Source: Mayamaea pseudoterrestris
Taxonomy: Eukaryota; Bacillariophyta; Bacillariophyceae; Sellaphorales; Sellaphoraceae
Length of the DNA: 64,000 nucleotides
Direction: 5' to 3'
Assembly (NCBI GenBank): GCA_027923505.1
Contig: BROI01000024.1
Location: 248,001-312,000, forward strand
Below, one piece after another: positions 16,314 to 27,857 of this stretch. Positions within the stretch are counted from its first letter, which is position 1, and every line of letters begins with the position of its first letter. Under the pieces are notes generated by a model. That model had not been told where the DNA came from. It saw only the letters and a list, made by a program, of their open reading frames with translations, and did not search any database. The position numbers and the translations under genes are program-made.

Positions 16314-19300
16314 TTAACCGCCGAAACTAAGCGATTCAAGACCGACTTCCACATTTTCGTCATCAGCCAAGTGATCCGTGGCAGAGTGGAACGAGCTAAA
16401 TGACATGCTGCCGTTAGGGTCTTGTCCGCCTTCGAAACTGTGATGTGAGGAACCAGACATGGAGGCTCGCTTTGAAGTGTTGATGAAATTGTTGGCTCGC
16501 GAAATGGAAGCTTTCAATTCAGGCTGAGGCAGCGGAATTGTTTCCATTGTGTGTCGACGCTGGTTGACTGGTGCCCGCGACTTGCGTGCTTGATAAGTAG
16601 AAGGAGCGATTAGATCCGTGGCTTGTCCAATCAAGAGCTGTCTCATTAAATGTATTCGATACTCGGGCCAGCGATCCAAAGGCACGTTTCGAGCAGCAAG
16701 AATTGTCTGGCGGCGGCGACTCGCGCCTTGGGCTAGGTCAGAACGTTTCTTGTCAAGCGACGTGAACCTGGTTGCCAGGGTGGGAACCAGCCGAAGTGAC
16801 ACATCGGCGACCGCACGAACATACTCGTGAATTCGATTTGAAAGGAACGAATGCGCCCACATTGATCTGTCCAGTTGCCCAAAATGCTCTGACATGGAAC
16901 TGTTTCGGCGAAATCTACGGCTGCCCTTCTTTGACATGTCTGTCAAAATAAGGTTTGTGGTGTGCTGAAGCTCGGGGAATAGTTCCAACATGGTCGTGGT
17001 GGAATCGTCTGCCTGCTCATATTTTGTCCCTAGTTGTAATCAGAAAGACACTGTTAGTCAACATATTCAACAAAATCGTGACATGGCACAAAATGTCGTC
17101 TGGCTAAGCACTTACAGATAGTTGCAGAAAGTTCAAGCTTCTTCTTCGCTTTCGAAGATACTGCGAAACGGTGGAAGTAGCCCATTAGTCGATCGTTACT
17201 CGTTATGGCGCAAAGTCTCTCGTATACTTGTGCCCGCTCGGCCGTTTCACGTAACGCGGATCTCTTCAATTGATCTAAATCAGCATTGGCAGTCTGCATG
17301 GTCACTCCGAGCTAAGCCACAAGGTGTTAATTTCTATACAAGATAGCAGGCAAATCAATCAAGTCCATACATTCTAGCACTCACCCTATATACAAGGCAG
17401 TAGACATGTGTCTTTGTACCGAGACGTGTCGCCAACGTGAACAAGGAATTGTCAGCATGATGCTGCGCCTCATTTCGGTTATTCAAATCGGATGGCGACT
17501 GAAAATTAAACCTCTTCCAAAGCCTGCAAATTTCATCTTCAGCAATGCCCAGCTGGAGCATACCATTAAATTGGACAATAAACCAAAAGTTGGTCCTGTA
17601 CGCGATTGGAGTATGGTCTCGCTGCCACAAATAAATGATGTGCTTGCGATAGACGATTAATCGTCCATCGATGAGACTGCAAAGAAGCTTTCGGATGATA
17701 TAGCCTCGAACTACTGCCTGAAGTTTAATCATGGCTTCACGGAGTAGCATAAACACCCAGCGAGTCCTTCGACTTCTATACAGCGACTGGGAACAGAGGG
17801 CGACAAATCGAGTTCCGTGAAAATTTCGCAGAGCGCAGAAGCATCGAAACATTGATTGTATAGAACAAGCGGCATCGACTGCTGAGAGCTGCATCCTCGT
17901 CGTTTTTGAAAGGTTTTTGAGTCCAAGAGTCTCCAGGCCAGACTCAAAACTGTCACCCGCAAGCGAACCGCGGATTACCTTCTGGCGCATTTGAAAAGTG
18001 GCGAAAATCCCAATGAGAATAGACTGCTTTCGTCTAGCGTTGACGACTACCTTTTCGGCTGATGATAAAATTTCTGAGTTTCTTTTAGGCTTTCGTTTGT
18101 CTGCGTAAGGTGACGAATCTTGATTGATATATGCACTCGTCATTAAATATGAATGGAGAGAACGGTCAAGCAAGGATGGACCAGAAGAAACAGAAGGCAA
18201 GGGGGTAATTTCCGCGGGTTTTCCGTCAAATGCATTCGAAAGAGCACCCAAAGCGTTTTCAAGGCTCTTGGAACCGCGCTTGATTGCGGAGCGCATGTGT
18301 GGCCTTGAACGTAACATTGGAGCCATTGTCTGATAGTAAACGGCCTGCCCGGCTTGATGCTGAACGAGAGACGCTCGTCTACTCTGTCGCAGATTCGAGT
18401 GCCACTTCATCGGCGGTCTTATCTTACCAAATAAATTGGGCCGTAGCGCTGGCAACTTGCTGTAGGAATATCGTCGACCATCATCCGGTAAGCCCCAGTT
18501 CGAAGGTGGAGGCGGCGTGTACGTTTCCTTCACCTATGTACGGTAAGCCGACTTAGAATCAGAGTCAAGGCAGCAACCCAATTGTCTTGCCGAATAAACT
18601 TACCGAATGCGATGTATCGTCAAGAAATGCTGTGTCCTTCATGTCAGGTCGACCAAAGCTCATTAAAGCGTTCTTTTTTGAGCGGTTAATTTTGGCATTG
18701 ATTGACTCATCAAATAAAAGAACTTCAGGATCACTCCGTTCACGTCTTTCCTCTATAAACCGATGAAAGAGCTGAGTCTTGACAAAGCTATCACAGAATT
18801 CGGTGCTGCTCTCACCAAGGCATAGACTCTGAATGAAACAGGTCGCCTGAAATTCTGTTTCCTTCAAAAATGTCCTGTAGTTCTGCAAGAGCGACACGAA
18901 AAATCGGAGGAAACCTTCACGAATTCCCTGTGACGAAAACCCGTCGGGCTGTTAGCGAAGAACGATGATGCGTGAGGTCGAAAGCAAGAGTGAGATATTA
19001 TACTGAAAATGAAGGTTTTAAATATAGATGACGCACCTCATCAAGGTCAAGCAACCCTACAACCTCCGCGGATTTATCATCACGACCCACCGCGTCTAAG
19101 GACTCATGACTTTTACTTCTCGTCAGTCGTTTTAATGGTCGCAGCGATGGAGGCGTCTTTCTCTGCGAATGGTTGGCGGGCATTTCCTGAGCGTAAAGTT
19201 GGCCATGCTCTGTTAAAAAGCCCGAGGAAGGCAACTGAAGATCATTCTCTCTGTATGCTTTCTCTGTCTGCGATAGCAACTCTCTTCTTCGTATCTTCGT

Positions 19301-21352
19301 TCGCGTAGGTACTAGTTCGGTGAAACCGACGTAAGAAGGCCTTCGACTGACAGGTGGACGCTCTCCGGATCCGCATGTTACACTTCCGATACTAAGAGAA
19401 GCGGGCTGCACGTACACTGACGACGCAAACTCGACAAGCTTTGCTTTCAGCTTCGCAGCTTGTCTCTCTGGCAGGCACGGGATATCACGTGGACGGTTTT
19501 CAGAATCTTCGAATCCAAGATGAACCACGTCCGAGTCCAAGTCGACAAAAACGACGCCTCGCGGTCGATGCTCAGGCTTGACTTCGCTAAGGTATCGAGA
19601 ATGTAGACCGACGATGTATGGAACAGGCGCATCTAGAATATCCAGCATAGAATAGGGCATGATTGGCAGATACATTCCCTCCCAGTGGAACGGAAATAGC
19701 AAACTTGTTAAAGCTTCCGCGACTGGACAGAGAATCGAGTAGCATTTCGAGCACAGCGCCACTCGCATTTCTTTCAGCAGACATGCAAAAACAACCAAAA
19801 TATTTGAGCTTGATAACAAGGTGAAAAGTGGGCGAAACGAGAAGTCTGCCAATGGGAGTTCATTGGGTGCCGGGCGGTGGATTGTCCACATTTCAATAAT
19901 TTGAAGTCGTATTTGAATCTTGCCAGGCGGTGGCAGTGGAATTTCGCGCGTGAAATTCGCAATGAACCGCTCAATTGGCAAAGGTGATTCAATTTTTGTA
20001 ATCAGATAAATTTGCAACAAGAACTTTCGCCAGGAGTCGAAGAATGGGTAGTGTGAAAGAACCACCAAGCATTGAGGAAGGAATACCATATCGGAATAAC
20101 CGTTCGAGCGTTGCGACGCCTGCAACTGATCATTCTCTCCCAGCCATTTTGGTAACAGACCCTTATACTCTGAATTTTCAAGTGCTTCCTTGTAGTAGTT
20201 GATATCGCGATCGTCGTCGTAAACTCTCAACGCTCCTCCATAGAGCCGATCACCGTTCGCGGTAGTCAAGACGAATGTGAAAAAGCTTGGAGCAAGAGCA
20301 GATGAACTCCCCTTGCATCCTTCCGGAAATAGAAACGTCGATACGTGTTCTGGAAATTCGAGCCCAACATGAGCATCTTGACCAGGATAGCAGTCGCGTA
20401 CGAACGGAACCAGAAGAATGTCTTCTGGCCCTCGCGTTCTAGACAAGTCTGTAGTAGCTTGCATCGGGTCCACATAGTCTGAGCAAGCAACCACACAAAC
20501 GTAGTCCACCAGCCGGTCCGGTAGCTCCCGATTCACAGCGGCAGGATTCATAACAGCCTGAACAACCGACTCGCCATATCCCATATCAATGTCGGCTGGA
20601 GTCGTTGCATCGTCGCCCCAAAGTTCTCTCCACTCTGGATGTCGCTCTACTATCCTCGTCCATGCCTCAAACGCCTTTGGTCCTGGCTGTGGCAATACAA
20701 AGGCAAGGGCCTCATACTTGGCTCGTATAAAGACTAGCCGATCGCCAATGCTTGAAGCAAAGTTTGGTCGCTTGGACTCCCACGACGGCGGCAAATACGC
20801 CTCCAACACTTGCCACGACCTTGCGTTTCCACCCGACTTGATCAGTTGCACAATCTCCGCTTGACTCCACACGGAAACGTCTTGCACCTCGTGCACCACG
20901 GCGCAGTTGGTACCAAGCAGCTCGTGCGCCGCGGCGCATTTGGAGCAGACAAAGACGCCATGTCCACCGACGCGATGGGATGCCAGCAAGGCGGGATCTA
21001 TACAAGAGTCGTTCGTTTCGTAAAGAGTCAAGTGTCGAGTCTCCGGAACCTTTGGCAAGCCTTTTCCTCGATGGGATGATGATGATGATGGTTTGCCGCT
21101 TTCATGCAGTGCTGCATGCTGGTTGCCATGTAGGTTGTAGTCGCAGTGGCTGACAGAGGCGTGAATCTGCGACGAGTCGACCAAGGTGGCGCGGCAGTCG
21201 GCGCAGGAACGATTCGAGCTCACAGCTAGCAGCTTGGTGAGTGTCTTGGCGATGGAAAGGATCGGTTGTTGTTGCTGATGCTCGTCTTGCCGCCGCCGAC
21301 GACGCTGCATACTCGACATTGGTTCGGGCAGCAGCGAGGAGGAGGATTCCAT
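16314..21352 (-). CDS. ArfGAP-like / DENN-domain / IQ-motif protein (five exons)
   Basis: Exons proposed in coding order: 21352-19037, 18927-18604, 18533-17385, 17311-17116, 17029-16314. All junctions are GT-AG and in phase; the product is about 1,566 residues. The N-terminus is ArfGAP-like: CADC near residue 50, a low-complexity insert of roughly 80 residues, then FVCSKCAAAHELLG and the Trp-containing tail. The catalytic HR-x-LG arginine is Glu here, so GAP activity is doubtful. A tripartite DENN module follows (YGGALRVYDDD, LVVLSHYPFFDSWRKFL, LLSSSNILVVFACLL); the dDENN part continues across the first intron into GIREGFLRFFVSLLQ and FVKTQLFHRFIEERR. Later exons carry IQ-like calmodulin-binding segments (IQSMFRCFCALRN, LQAVVRGYIIRKLL). 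A Rab-exchange role in membrane traffic is inferred. Acceptor choice for exon 4 is the least certain. Confidence 0.8.
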
Positions 21353-21493
21353 GATGGAGATGCTTCTGGCCACAGCTGAGTTCAAGTAGACAGGTGTCTT
21401 ATAATGGTAGGTGGATTCTATTCTCCGATTCTCGAATCTGTCCCTTCGCTGTGACAATTGTCATTCCAACGGGTCGTCGTCAATCGTCGCCCG

Positions 21494-23002
21494 ATGGCGC
21501 GCCGATCCAAGGAGAACCGATGCGACGTCAAGATACCATCCTTTCGGTACTCATGGTTCGCTCCGTCGCTTTTCCTTCTCTCACAAAATCGACAATGCGA
21601 CAATCTCACCACAAACATGTCTGATGCGAAGCAACGCGACGACAATGCTGCAATGGCACTCAGCAATCATATTCACTGGGAATGCTCTCATGGACTTTCA
21701 ACAAGATCCATGCTCATGGCATTGATTCAAATCATGCGGCAGGTCGATCCGTCCGTCACGTCACTGGAGCCGATTGTCACAAGCCTTCAAGCGCATCTGT
21801 TCAGCATTTTCACAAATCTTGGCTTGACGGGTACTATACTTGAAATAAAGCTTGATTCTTTCATGCGAGACATCACAAGCGTCCAAGTTGTTCTTGATCA
21901 TGATGCGATTACTAGAGTCGACGAGCAAGGAAACTTTTCTGATCGCTTTGCAAACACTCTTCGTACAGATCCACACATTTCACTTTCAACATCTCTCGCT
22001 GCTACATCCATCTTGCAGGAGTATCATGAAGCTAGAAAATATTCTGCGGATGAAGCGTTGGCCATGGAGCATGTTCGATCGGAAATTGCCTGCGCCGTTG
22101 AATGCGTTGCCTTGCTTTGGTGCATGGAACGATTGTCAGTCCGATCCATTAGCTACAGTCCCTTGCCGCTTTCATCGAGCATGCTTACGGATGAATCGTC
22201 GCGAGCCAGACTGTATCAAAACATGACAATTGTTCCATTCTCTAGTGACGGCGCTGTCGTGGAGGATGTGGCGGCCATTTTGCTCAAGACCATGACGCGG
22301 TCGACTGGGAACGAACCTTTTGCAATGCAGCTATTGGCAGTCGCCAAGGGAACGGACGAGTCATTATCGGCTACTTTATCAACGAGTGCAATACTAGGAA
22401 AGCTGCCTGTAAACAAACCGGACGACATGGAGACGAGCATGAACATGGCTGGACAACAAGTGCAACCATCACAAACGTTAGCAACATCATCGCAGTGGAA
22501 TGCGGATCAAATGGTGCTCCTTGAAAGCAACATTGACGACATGACGGCTGAGCATCTTTCCTTTTGCGTGGAACGGATGTTGCACGCTGGAGCTGCCGAT
22601 GCATGGACAACGCCAATATTGATGAAGAAGAGTCGACCAGCCGTTACTATCCATTGTCTCTGTCATGCAAGTCATCGCGACGAGCTGCTGGTGGAGATGT
22701 TTCGGCATTCAACGACACTTGGTGTGAGAGTGCAGCTCATTGACCGAGCTATTCTGCGACGAGACTTGCTTGAAATTGAAACGGAATGGACCAATACATC
22801 GAACAAAGGTCGAGTCAGGGTCAAAGTAGGCTACCTTGGTGACGAAGTTGTTTCCATCAAGCCCGAGTTTGATCACTGTCGCGTCATATCGGCGGAAACT
22901 GGCGTAACGATCCAAGCAGTTGCTGAGCAAGCCAAGCGAAAAGCCCAGCAGCAGCTAGATGAAGAGTTGGAAGTGCTGGTGGAGCTGAGCGAGGGTACCT
23001 AA
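21494..23002 (+). CDS. LarC-like (nickel-insertion / DUF111) protein with divergent N-terminal half
   Basis: About 502 residues from the ATG at 21494; a second in-frame ATG at 21617 may be preferred. The C-terminal ~165 residues match the LarC family, which builds the nickel-pincer nucleotide cofactor of lactate racemase: LLESNIDDMTAEHLSFCVE, GAADAWTTPILMKKSRPAV, TTLGVRVQLIDRAILRR and VVSIKPEFDHCRVIS. The N-terminal half aligns only loosely. The SGISGDM motif is replaced by HGLSTRSML, and the HFHEVGAVDSI helix by EHVRSEIACAVECV, although ISYSPLPLSSS is kept. The standard chemistry may therefore be lost or changed. LarC is best known from bacteria and archaea. No LarB, LarE or LarA homologue is in this window. 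Divergent from the ArfGAP/DENN gene across 141 bp. Confidence 0.75.
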   Translation: MARRSKENRCDVKIPSFRYSWFAPSLFLLSQNRQCDNLTTNMSDAKQRDDNAAMALSNHIHWECSHGLSTRSMLMALIQIMRQVDPSVTSLEPIVTSLQAHLFSIFTNLGLTGTILEIKLDSFMRDITSVQVVLDHDAITRVDEQGNFSDRFANTLRTDPHISLSTSLAATSILQEYHEARKYSADEALAMEHVRSEIACAVECVALLWCMERLSVRSISYSPLPLSSSMLTDESSRARLYQNMTIVPFSSDGAVVEDVAAILLKTMTRSTGNEPFAMQLLAVAKGTDESLSATLSTSAILGKLPVNKPDDMETSMNMAGQQVQPSQTLATSSQWNADQMVLLESNIDDMTAEHLSFCVERMLHAGAADAWTTPILMKKSRPAVTIHCLCHASHRDELLVEMFRHSTTLGVRVQLIDRAILRRDLLEIETEWTNTSNKGRVRVKVGYLGDEVVSIKPEFDHCRVISAETGVTIQAVAEQAKRKAQQQLDEELEVLVELSEGT

Positions 23003-23024
23003 TAGACATGACATACTGTACATT

Positions 23025-25296
23025 TTATTTTGTTACATTGTTTGTAACATTATTCGAAACAGATTGCAAGGCACTGACAGAAGAAGCTGTAGCGTTCGCT
23101 TCTTCCCATACGATATGAGACACGGAGCATGCCTTGTCCAAGGACATAATGCGTTGGTTGATCACTCTAATTTGCACTTCCAGACCAATTTTGGCGTCGC
23201 GGACTCGATCCTTCTCCGTCTCTGGTGGCGGCAAGAGACCCGATGGAAGGGCATACTGCTCCTTGATTAAAGCTCGGGTGCTAAATACTGCTGCATCAGG
23301 AACATTTAGGTGGACGCAAATTTTCTTGCCCATGAACACCGTCTTATCAATAATTGTTGACGTCGCATTGACTCCTCCAATCATAAACAAAACATCCTGT
23401 GAAAGATCGCATGCTCCATAATCCCGCTTCTCATTGACTTCGCAAACGACAATGGAACGAAAGAATGAGGATGCAAGATCGCCGGGTCTTGGCGACAAGT
23501 TTCCGTCGTATGGCAGCAACAACCGCATCGCTTTGCTTGTAAACAAACCATAGTAGGCCTTTTTGCTGTCAATAAAGCCGAGATCACCAAAGAGTTCCAG
23601 CTTGCGCTTTGCCTTCTTTTCCTGGTCGCTCATGTCTAGCACCCAGCCACGATTGTAAAACATGTTGGATTTCGGTAGCATCACATTGACATTTTCTCCG
23701 ACGCTGCCAACCACGACAAGGCTTGACAAATCGCCCTTGACAATAGGTTCAAAGGTAGTCCGACAGTGTATTCGATTCATAGACCAGTGCACGTCATTGC
23801 CAAGCTCAGCGCTTGCTTGTCCAAAAAACATGGCAGTCCACGGTTTGGTGAGGTTTGTTTGCGTTGCTTCCACAGCCAACGGCCGAGGTAGAGATCCCGA
23901 TGGCGCTTCCAAAGGCAAACATTGCAGCAAAACACCATCATCCGCAGCCACAATTTCCAGTATACTCAAAAAGTGCATTGTCAAAATCCATGCAATAAAC
24001 TCATGCTCCTTGACACCAGGATGATGCACAACTTGCCCAGGCGCTCCGGGCGGCGCTCCAAACTTGCGCCACTCGGCAAACCCACTGGGCCGCTGACTTT
24101 GCGGCAACTCGAGAAACCAGTCGGCAGCGGCGTCCGACAAAAGCAGTAGTGGATCGTTCAAATATCGAGAATAATGTTGGAGTAACTCTCTTCGCTGCGT
24201 CGCCAGTGGCGTGTCCTTGACAATCAACATGGGGCGCTGCGGTAACTGCGTCAGCACTTGTCTTATATAAGCCTCCAGTCCTACGGGATCACCACCCGCT
24301 TCGTTCATGCCAAAGTCCCAGGAGATGACATCCGCGTCAGTGCCCATGAACTCATTCAAGCACCAGCCATAGGGAAAGCTGGGACAGCCGCCAATCGCGT
24401 GGTTCAACACTTTGAGTTGCACACCGAGTAAGAAAAAGGGTGTATGCAACAGCTGCTCCATGACAAAGGGATATGACTGCGCAAAGTAGTTGCCGCGGCC
24501 ATTGGTGACCGAATATCCGCCAAAGACGAATCGAAACGGGCGGTTGCTCACTTGAGCTTGTTTGATCCGGCAGGCCGTGTGCACAAGGCTGCTTGGAAGA
24601 TCTGGACTGTTTTGGAGATGGAATGATTCATTTCCAACGAATCGATTTAAACCATGCTCTAATATATAGCGCGCCGCATTCTCTCCTCCATACTTCTCCG
24701 CAAACTCGCTTCGTAGCGACTGCGCCGCTCGCCAAAATGTTGCCAGCTGCTGCTGCGAATTGTTGCTTGCATGTTCAGACTCGTAGGCTTGCCTCTGCTG
24801 CCATTGATATCGCTCGGCCAAGCCGTAAACATCTGTTTGACTCGACCAGTCGCTCACATTCAAATGCGCAAGAGCTTTAGGTGTTGGTTTAAGCGTCGCC
24901 GAACGTGGCTCCTGCAGTTGCAGCTTTTCATTGGCCAGCTCCTGCGCGGCTTCCTCCAGCAGTTTGTCCAATTCCGGATCATGCTCTTGCTGCTGCTGCT
25001 CGGATGGAGCATTCAAATTAAAGGCGTCATCATCAAAATCGGCAGTCTCATTGACTGGATAAACGCGCCAATAGGTAGTATGCAATGCAAAGGCAAACAG
25101 CAAAAGGCAGGCCAACGATGAACCAACTTTTAAGACTAGAACGAAAAAAGATGATTCTTCATCATCATTCTGTTTCCGTCGAAACCTTTTTCTATCTTGA
25201 CGCGTTTTGCTTGGTTTGGTTGCTTGTCGTGATGGCGATGTTCCAAGCGAAACATGGACTGTATTGGCGCCTAGAGTACATCGTCTGCCGTCGCAT
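23025..25296 (-). CDS. SGNH-type hydrolase/acyltransferase-like type II membrane protein
   Basis: The main frame (23025-25135) contains FGGYSVTNGRGNYFAQSYPF as the likely Ser-nucleophile block, then NHAIGGCPSFPYGWCLN, SWDFGMNE (block III-like) and HHPGVKEHEF (His block), the pattern of a stramenopile SGNH family. A hydrophobic segment (LACLLLFAFALHTTYW) precedes an acidic, Gln-rich stem, as in Golgi type II proteins. No in-frame ATG exists before this segment. A 5' exon at 25254-25296 (MRRQTMYSRRQY...) joined by a 118-nt intron, with a good polypyrimidine/CTAG acceptor but weak donor GTTTCG, would supply a basic start. That exon is tentative. Substrate is unknown, perhaps an acylated glycan. 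It is divergent from the sulfotransferase gene. Confidence 0.65.
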
Positions 25297-25600
25297 CAAC
25301 AGTTGATAATTCCTTGCGACGTCGGCGTGCGGGTGAACCTGGAACCATGAGATTTTTCACCTTCAATCAATATAGTAGAATATAAAAGTCCAAAACTCGG
25401 GCTGTCCATGGTCGTTAAAAAATTATGGTCGGATCCGTTTTTACAATCGTTGTCCACCGGCGTCGCATATCGTACCGGTACTACATTCGAGTGATGGTAC
25501 GACGACGTCCTTCCGATGCGATGCATCGCGCACGGTTTCGGACAAAAGACGACAATTCCTTGGTGAGAGTAAACTGCTCATCCTTACCGTATCTATTAAA
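25297..25600. other. Divergent promoter between SGNH and sulfotransferase genes
   Basis: About 300 bp with no supportable gene, containing TACCGGTA at 25473-25480, 121 bp before the sulfotransferase ATG. It probably serves both genes. Confidence 0.5.
25473..25480. promoter_or_regulatory. TACCGGTA palindrome (2 of 5)
   Basis: Between the divergent SGNH and sulfotransferase genes, 121 bp before the sulfotransferase ATG. Confidence 0.5.
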
Positions 25601-27817
25601 ATGAAGTCAAGCTCTGATGTTGACAAGAAAGACACGACTGATTTCAAGCAGTCCTTGGACAGTCAGCAGCAGGATGCTTCATCAATGAGTGTCGCTTTGT
25701 TTGTCTACTGGGTTCTTCCGGTGCTTTTGCTTGCCATTGTCAGTCGATACTTTGTCGATACATCCATTCGGACCATACCAGTTGATCCAAAACGAACGGC
25801 TTCACTCCATCCACCTGTTCGTGTTCCCAGCAGTCTGGCGTCCGACACTGCAAACGCGAGACCTACGAAGAAGGAACAAGTTGCTCCAACTGCCTTGTCG
25901 ACATCTCTGGCGAAACAACCCACAGCTTATCAAGACCTTGTCGAAGTTATCACAAGTAGACGCAGAAAGTCATTTCAGACGCGACGAGGAGACACTACGA
26001 AAAAGCTCTCAGCGACGGTGGAGGACTCTAACAAACCATCTCCACAACCAAATCAGCCATCCTTCAAGACTGGTCCCTCTACGGATCCACAACGGATGAG
26101 AGTCATTGAACAGATCAACAATATGCGACAAGCATACGAAAAGGATCCCTCCAACATTTACAAAGCCATGGACTATGGCGATGCTATGAGATTCTACGAC
26201 TTGCAGTATCACGACGGAGGTACTTACGAGCGCGAAGCCATTCACGTATATCAGCACGTTGTCAAACTCGGCGAAGAGCATCGGCAAGCTCTCTTGAACG
26301 CAGACAAGCCAACGACGAATCCAAATGCACTTGTACAGGATGAAGTTACCATCGAGTACAAGGAAAAGAGCGCTGATGCCTTGCTGTGCGCAATCTATGT
26401 GGCGCAAGGCAAGGTTTACTACATGGCCAACATGTTTGAAAATGCCGAAGCAAGCTACTCCAAGTGCCTTAGTATTGCTCCTGATTACTTGGATGCGCTC
26501 AATGCGCGTGGCAGTACCAACATTATTCTTGGAAAGTACTCTGACGCGGCCAAGGACTTTCAAACTGTCATTACAAAGGATACGAAGCGACTCTTTCCGG
26601 ATGCCTTTACTGGCTTGGCTCGAGTCTTGGCGTCCAAGGAGGATGCTACGGAAGCTGGATGGGATGGAGTTGTTCCTGTTGTAAAAATGCTTCTTTCAAC
26701 GCTCGATCATCAGGCGAAGCAGTATCCTCAAACCAAGACTGCCGTCGCTGGGATACTCACTCGCCTGCATCATGTTTTGTTCACGTATCATGACACTAAA
26801 ACTATGGACACGGACCAGGCGTGGGAGCATCTAACAAAAGCTTATAAGTACAAAATGTCGATACTGCCCCCTTGGGAGAAAGGTTTCGAGGTTCGGAAGG
26901 TAAACCAGTCCAAGGAAATTTTTGTCAAGGGTTTTTGGCCCCTTGGTGTCGGCAGCGAGACGAAGGTTCCTGTGTTTGTCATTGGCTTTGTGCGCAGTGG
27001 ATCAACGTTACTGGAGCGGGTGCTTGATGCTCACCCAATGATTGTTGGAACGGGCGAAAACTCCGTGTTTAATGGTCGACTGGATCACATTCGAAACAAG
27101 ATTGTGGAGACAAGTGTAAATGCCCTGTATCGGATCAATGATGTAACAAAGGAGCTTGCCGAAGAAGTGGTCAATGAGATGAAGGAGCGCTGGGAGATAT
27201 TGGAAGGAAACAAGATGCAGCTTTTAAGTGAGCCTCGCGCGACTCCCAAGCGGTTCGTTGACAAGATGCTGACGAATTACTACAACGTTGGGTTTATCCA
27301 CATGCTGTATCCCAAGGCAGTCATTCTGCATGTGTTTCGTGAGCCCATGGACACCATTTTCTCAGCGTACAAGCACGAATTTCCGCCTGGAACGCTGGAC
27401 TACACGTCAGAGTTTGACGCGCTCGCTGAGTTGTACCACGCCTATCGGGACATTATGGACCATTGGGATAATGTGCTTCCGGGCCGGGTTTTGCATGTTC
27501 GATATGAAGATATGGTGCAAGACATGCCAAACGTGGCACGTGCCGTCATTGATGCGGTGGGCCTTCCGTGGGACGAAACCGTCCTTGACTTCCACAAGAA
27601 GAAACATGCAGTGAATACGCTGTCGTCAATACAAGTACGAAAGGGAGTCTACAAGGACAGTCTTCAGTCTTGGAAAAAGTACGAGGCTCATTTGCAACCA
27701 TTGGTGGAAAAGATTGGCGAGCGAGTCAAATTTGGATTGCGGACGACCTTGCCGGACTACAAGTATGTCGCTTCTTCTGATATAGAGTCGAACTCTAATG
27801 CGAGCGATGAGTTGTAA
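25601..27817 (+). CDS. TPR-containing sulfotransferase, type II membrane protein
   Basis: Single exon, 738 residues. After a short cytosolic N-terminus, a transmembrane segment (VALFVYWVLPVLLLAIVSRYF, residues about 30-50) anchors it, most likely in the Golgi. A basic linker is followed by TPR-type helices (residues about 260-330; GKVYYMANMFENAEASYSKC, ARGSTNIILGKYSDAAKDF). The catalytic domain begins near residue 455: FVIGFVRSGSTLLERVLD is the PAPS 5'-phosphosulfate loop, and LHVFREPMDTIFSAYKHEF the 3'-phosphate-binding motif. VRYEDMVQD and RKGVYKDSLQSW are typical of the same superfamily (PF13469). It would transfer sulfate from PAPS to a secreted protein or polysaccharide; the acceptor cannot be read. 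Neighbouring SGNH and GT61 genes fit a glycan-modifying role. Confidence 0.88.
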   Translation: MKSSSDVDKKDTTDFKQSLDSQQQDASSMSVALFVYWVLPVLLLAIVSRYFVDTSIRTIPVDPKRTASLHPPVRVPSSLASDTANARPTKKEQVAPTALSTSLAKQPTAYQDLVEVITSRRRKSFQTRRGDTTKKLSATVEDSNKPSPQPNQPSFKTGPSTDPQRMRVIEQINNMRQAYEKDPSNIYKAMDYGDAMRFYDLQYHDGGTYEREAIHVYQHVVKLGEEHRQALLNADKPTTNPNALVQDEVTIEYKEKSADALLCAIYVAQGKVYYMANMFENAEASYSKCLSIAPDYLDALNARGSTNIILGKYSDAAKDFQTVITKDTKRLFPDAFTGLARVLASKEDATEAGWDGVVPVVKMLLSTLDHQAKQYPQTKTAVAGILTRLHHVLFTYHDTKTMDTDQAWEHLTKAYKYKMSILPPWEKGFEVRKVNQSKEIFVKGFWPLGVGSETKVPVFVIGFVRSGSTLLERVLDAHPMIVGTGENSVFNGRLDHIRNKIVETSVNALYRINDVTKELAEEVVNEMKERWEILEGNKMQLLSEPRATPKRFVDKMLTNYYNVGFIHMLYPKAVILHVFREPMDTIFSAYKHEFPPGTLDYTSEFDALAELYHAYRDIMDHWDNVLPGRVLHVRYEDMVQDMPNVARAVIDAVGLPWDETVLDFHKKKHAVNTLSSIQVRKGVYKDSLQSWKKYEAHLQPLVEKIGERVKFGLRTTLPDYKYVASSDIESNSNASDEL

Positions 27818-27821
27818 GATC

Positions 27822-27857
27822 GATAATGCTCCTCATTATTGGCAGTGAGGCATTATC
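27822..27857 (+). other. 3'UTR hairpin after the sulfotransferase stop
   Basis: GATAATG-CT-CCTCA pairs with TGAGG-CATTATC: 12 bp with a 2-nt bulge and a 10-nt loop, beginning four nt after the stop codon. This may be a 3'-end RNA element or chance. Confidence 0.4.

Noticed and set aside
26009-26563. 184-codon minus-strand ORF
   Set aside because: Antisense to the TPR sulfotransferase; hydrophobic pattern arises from the complementary strand.
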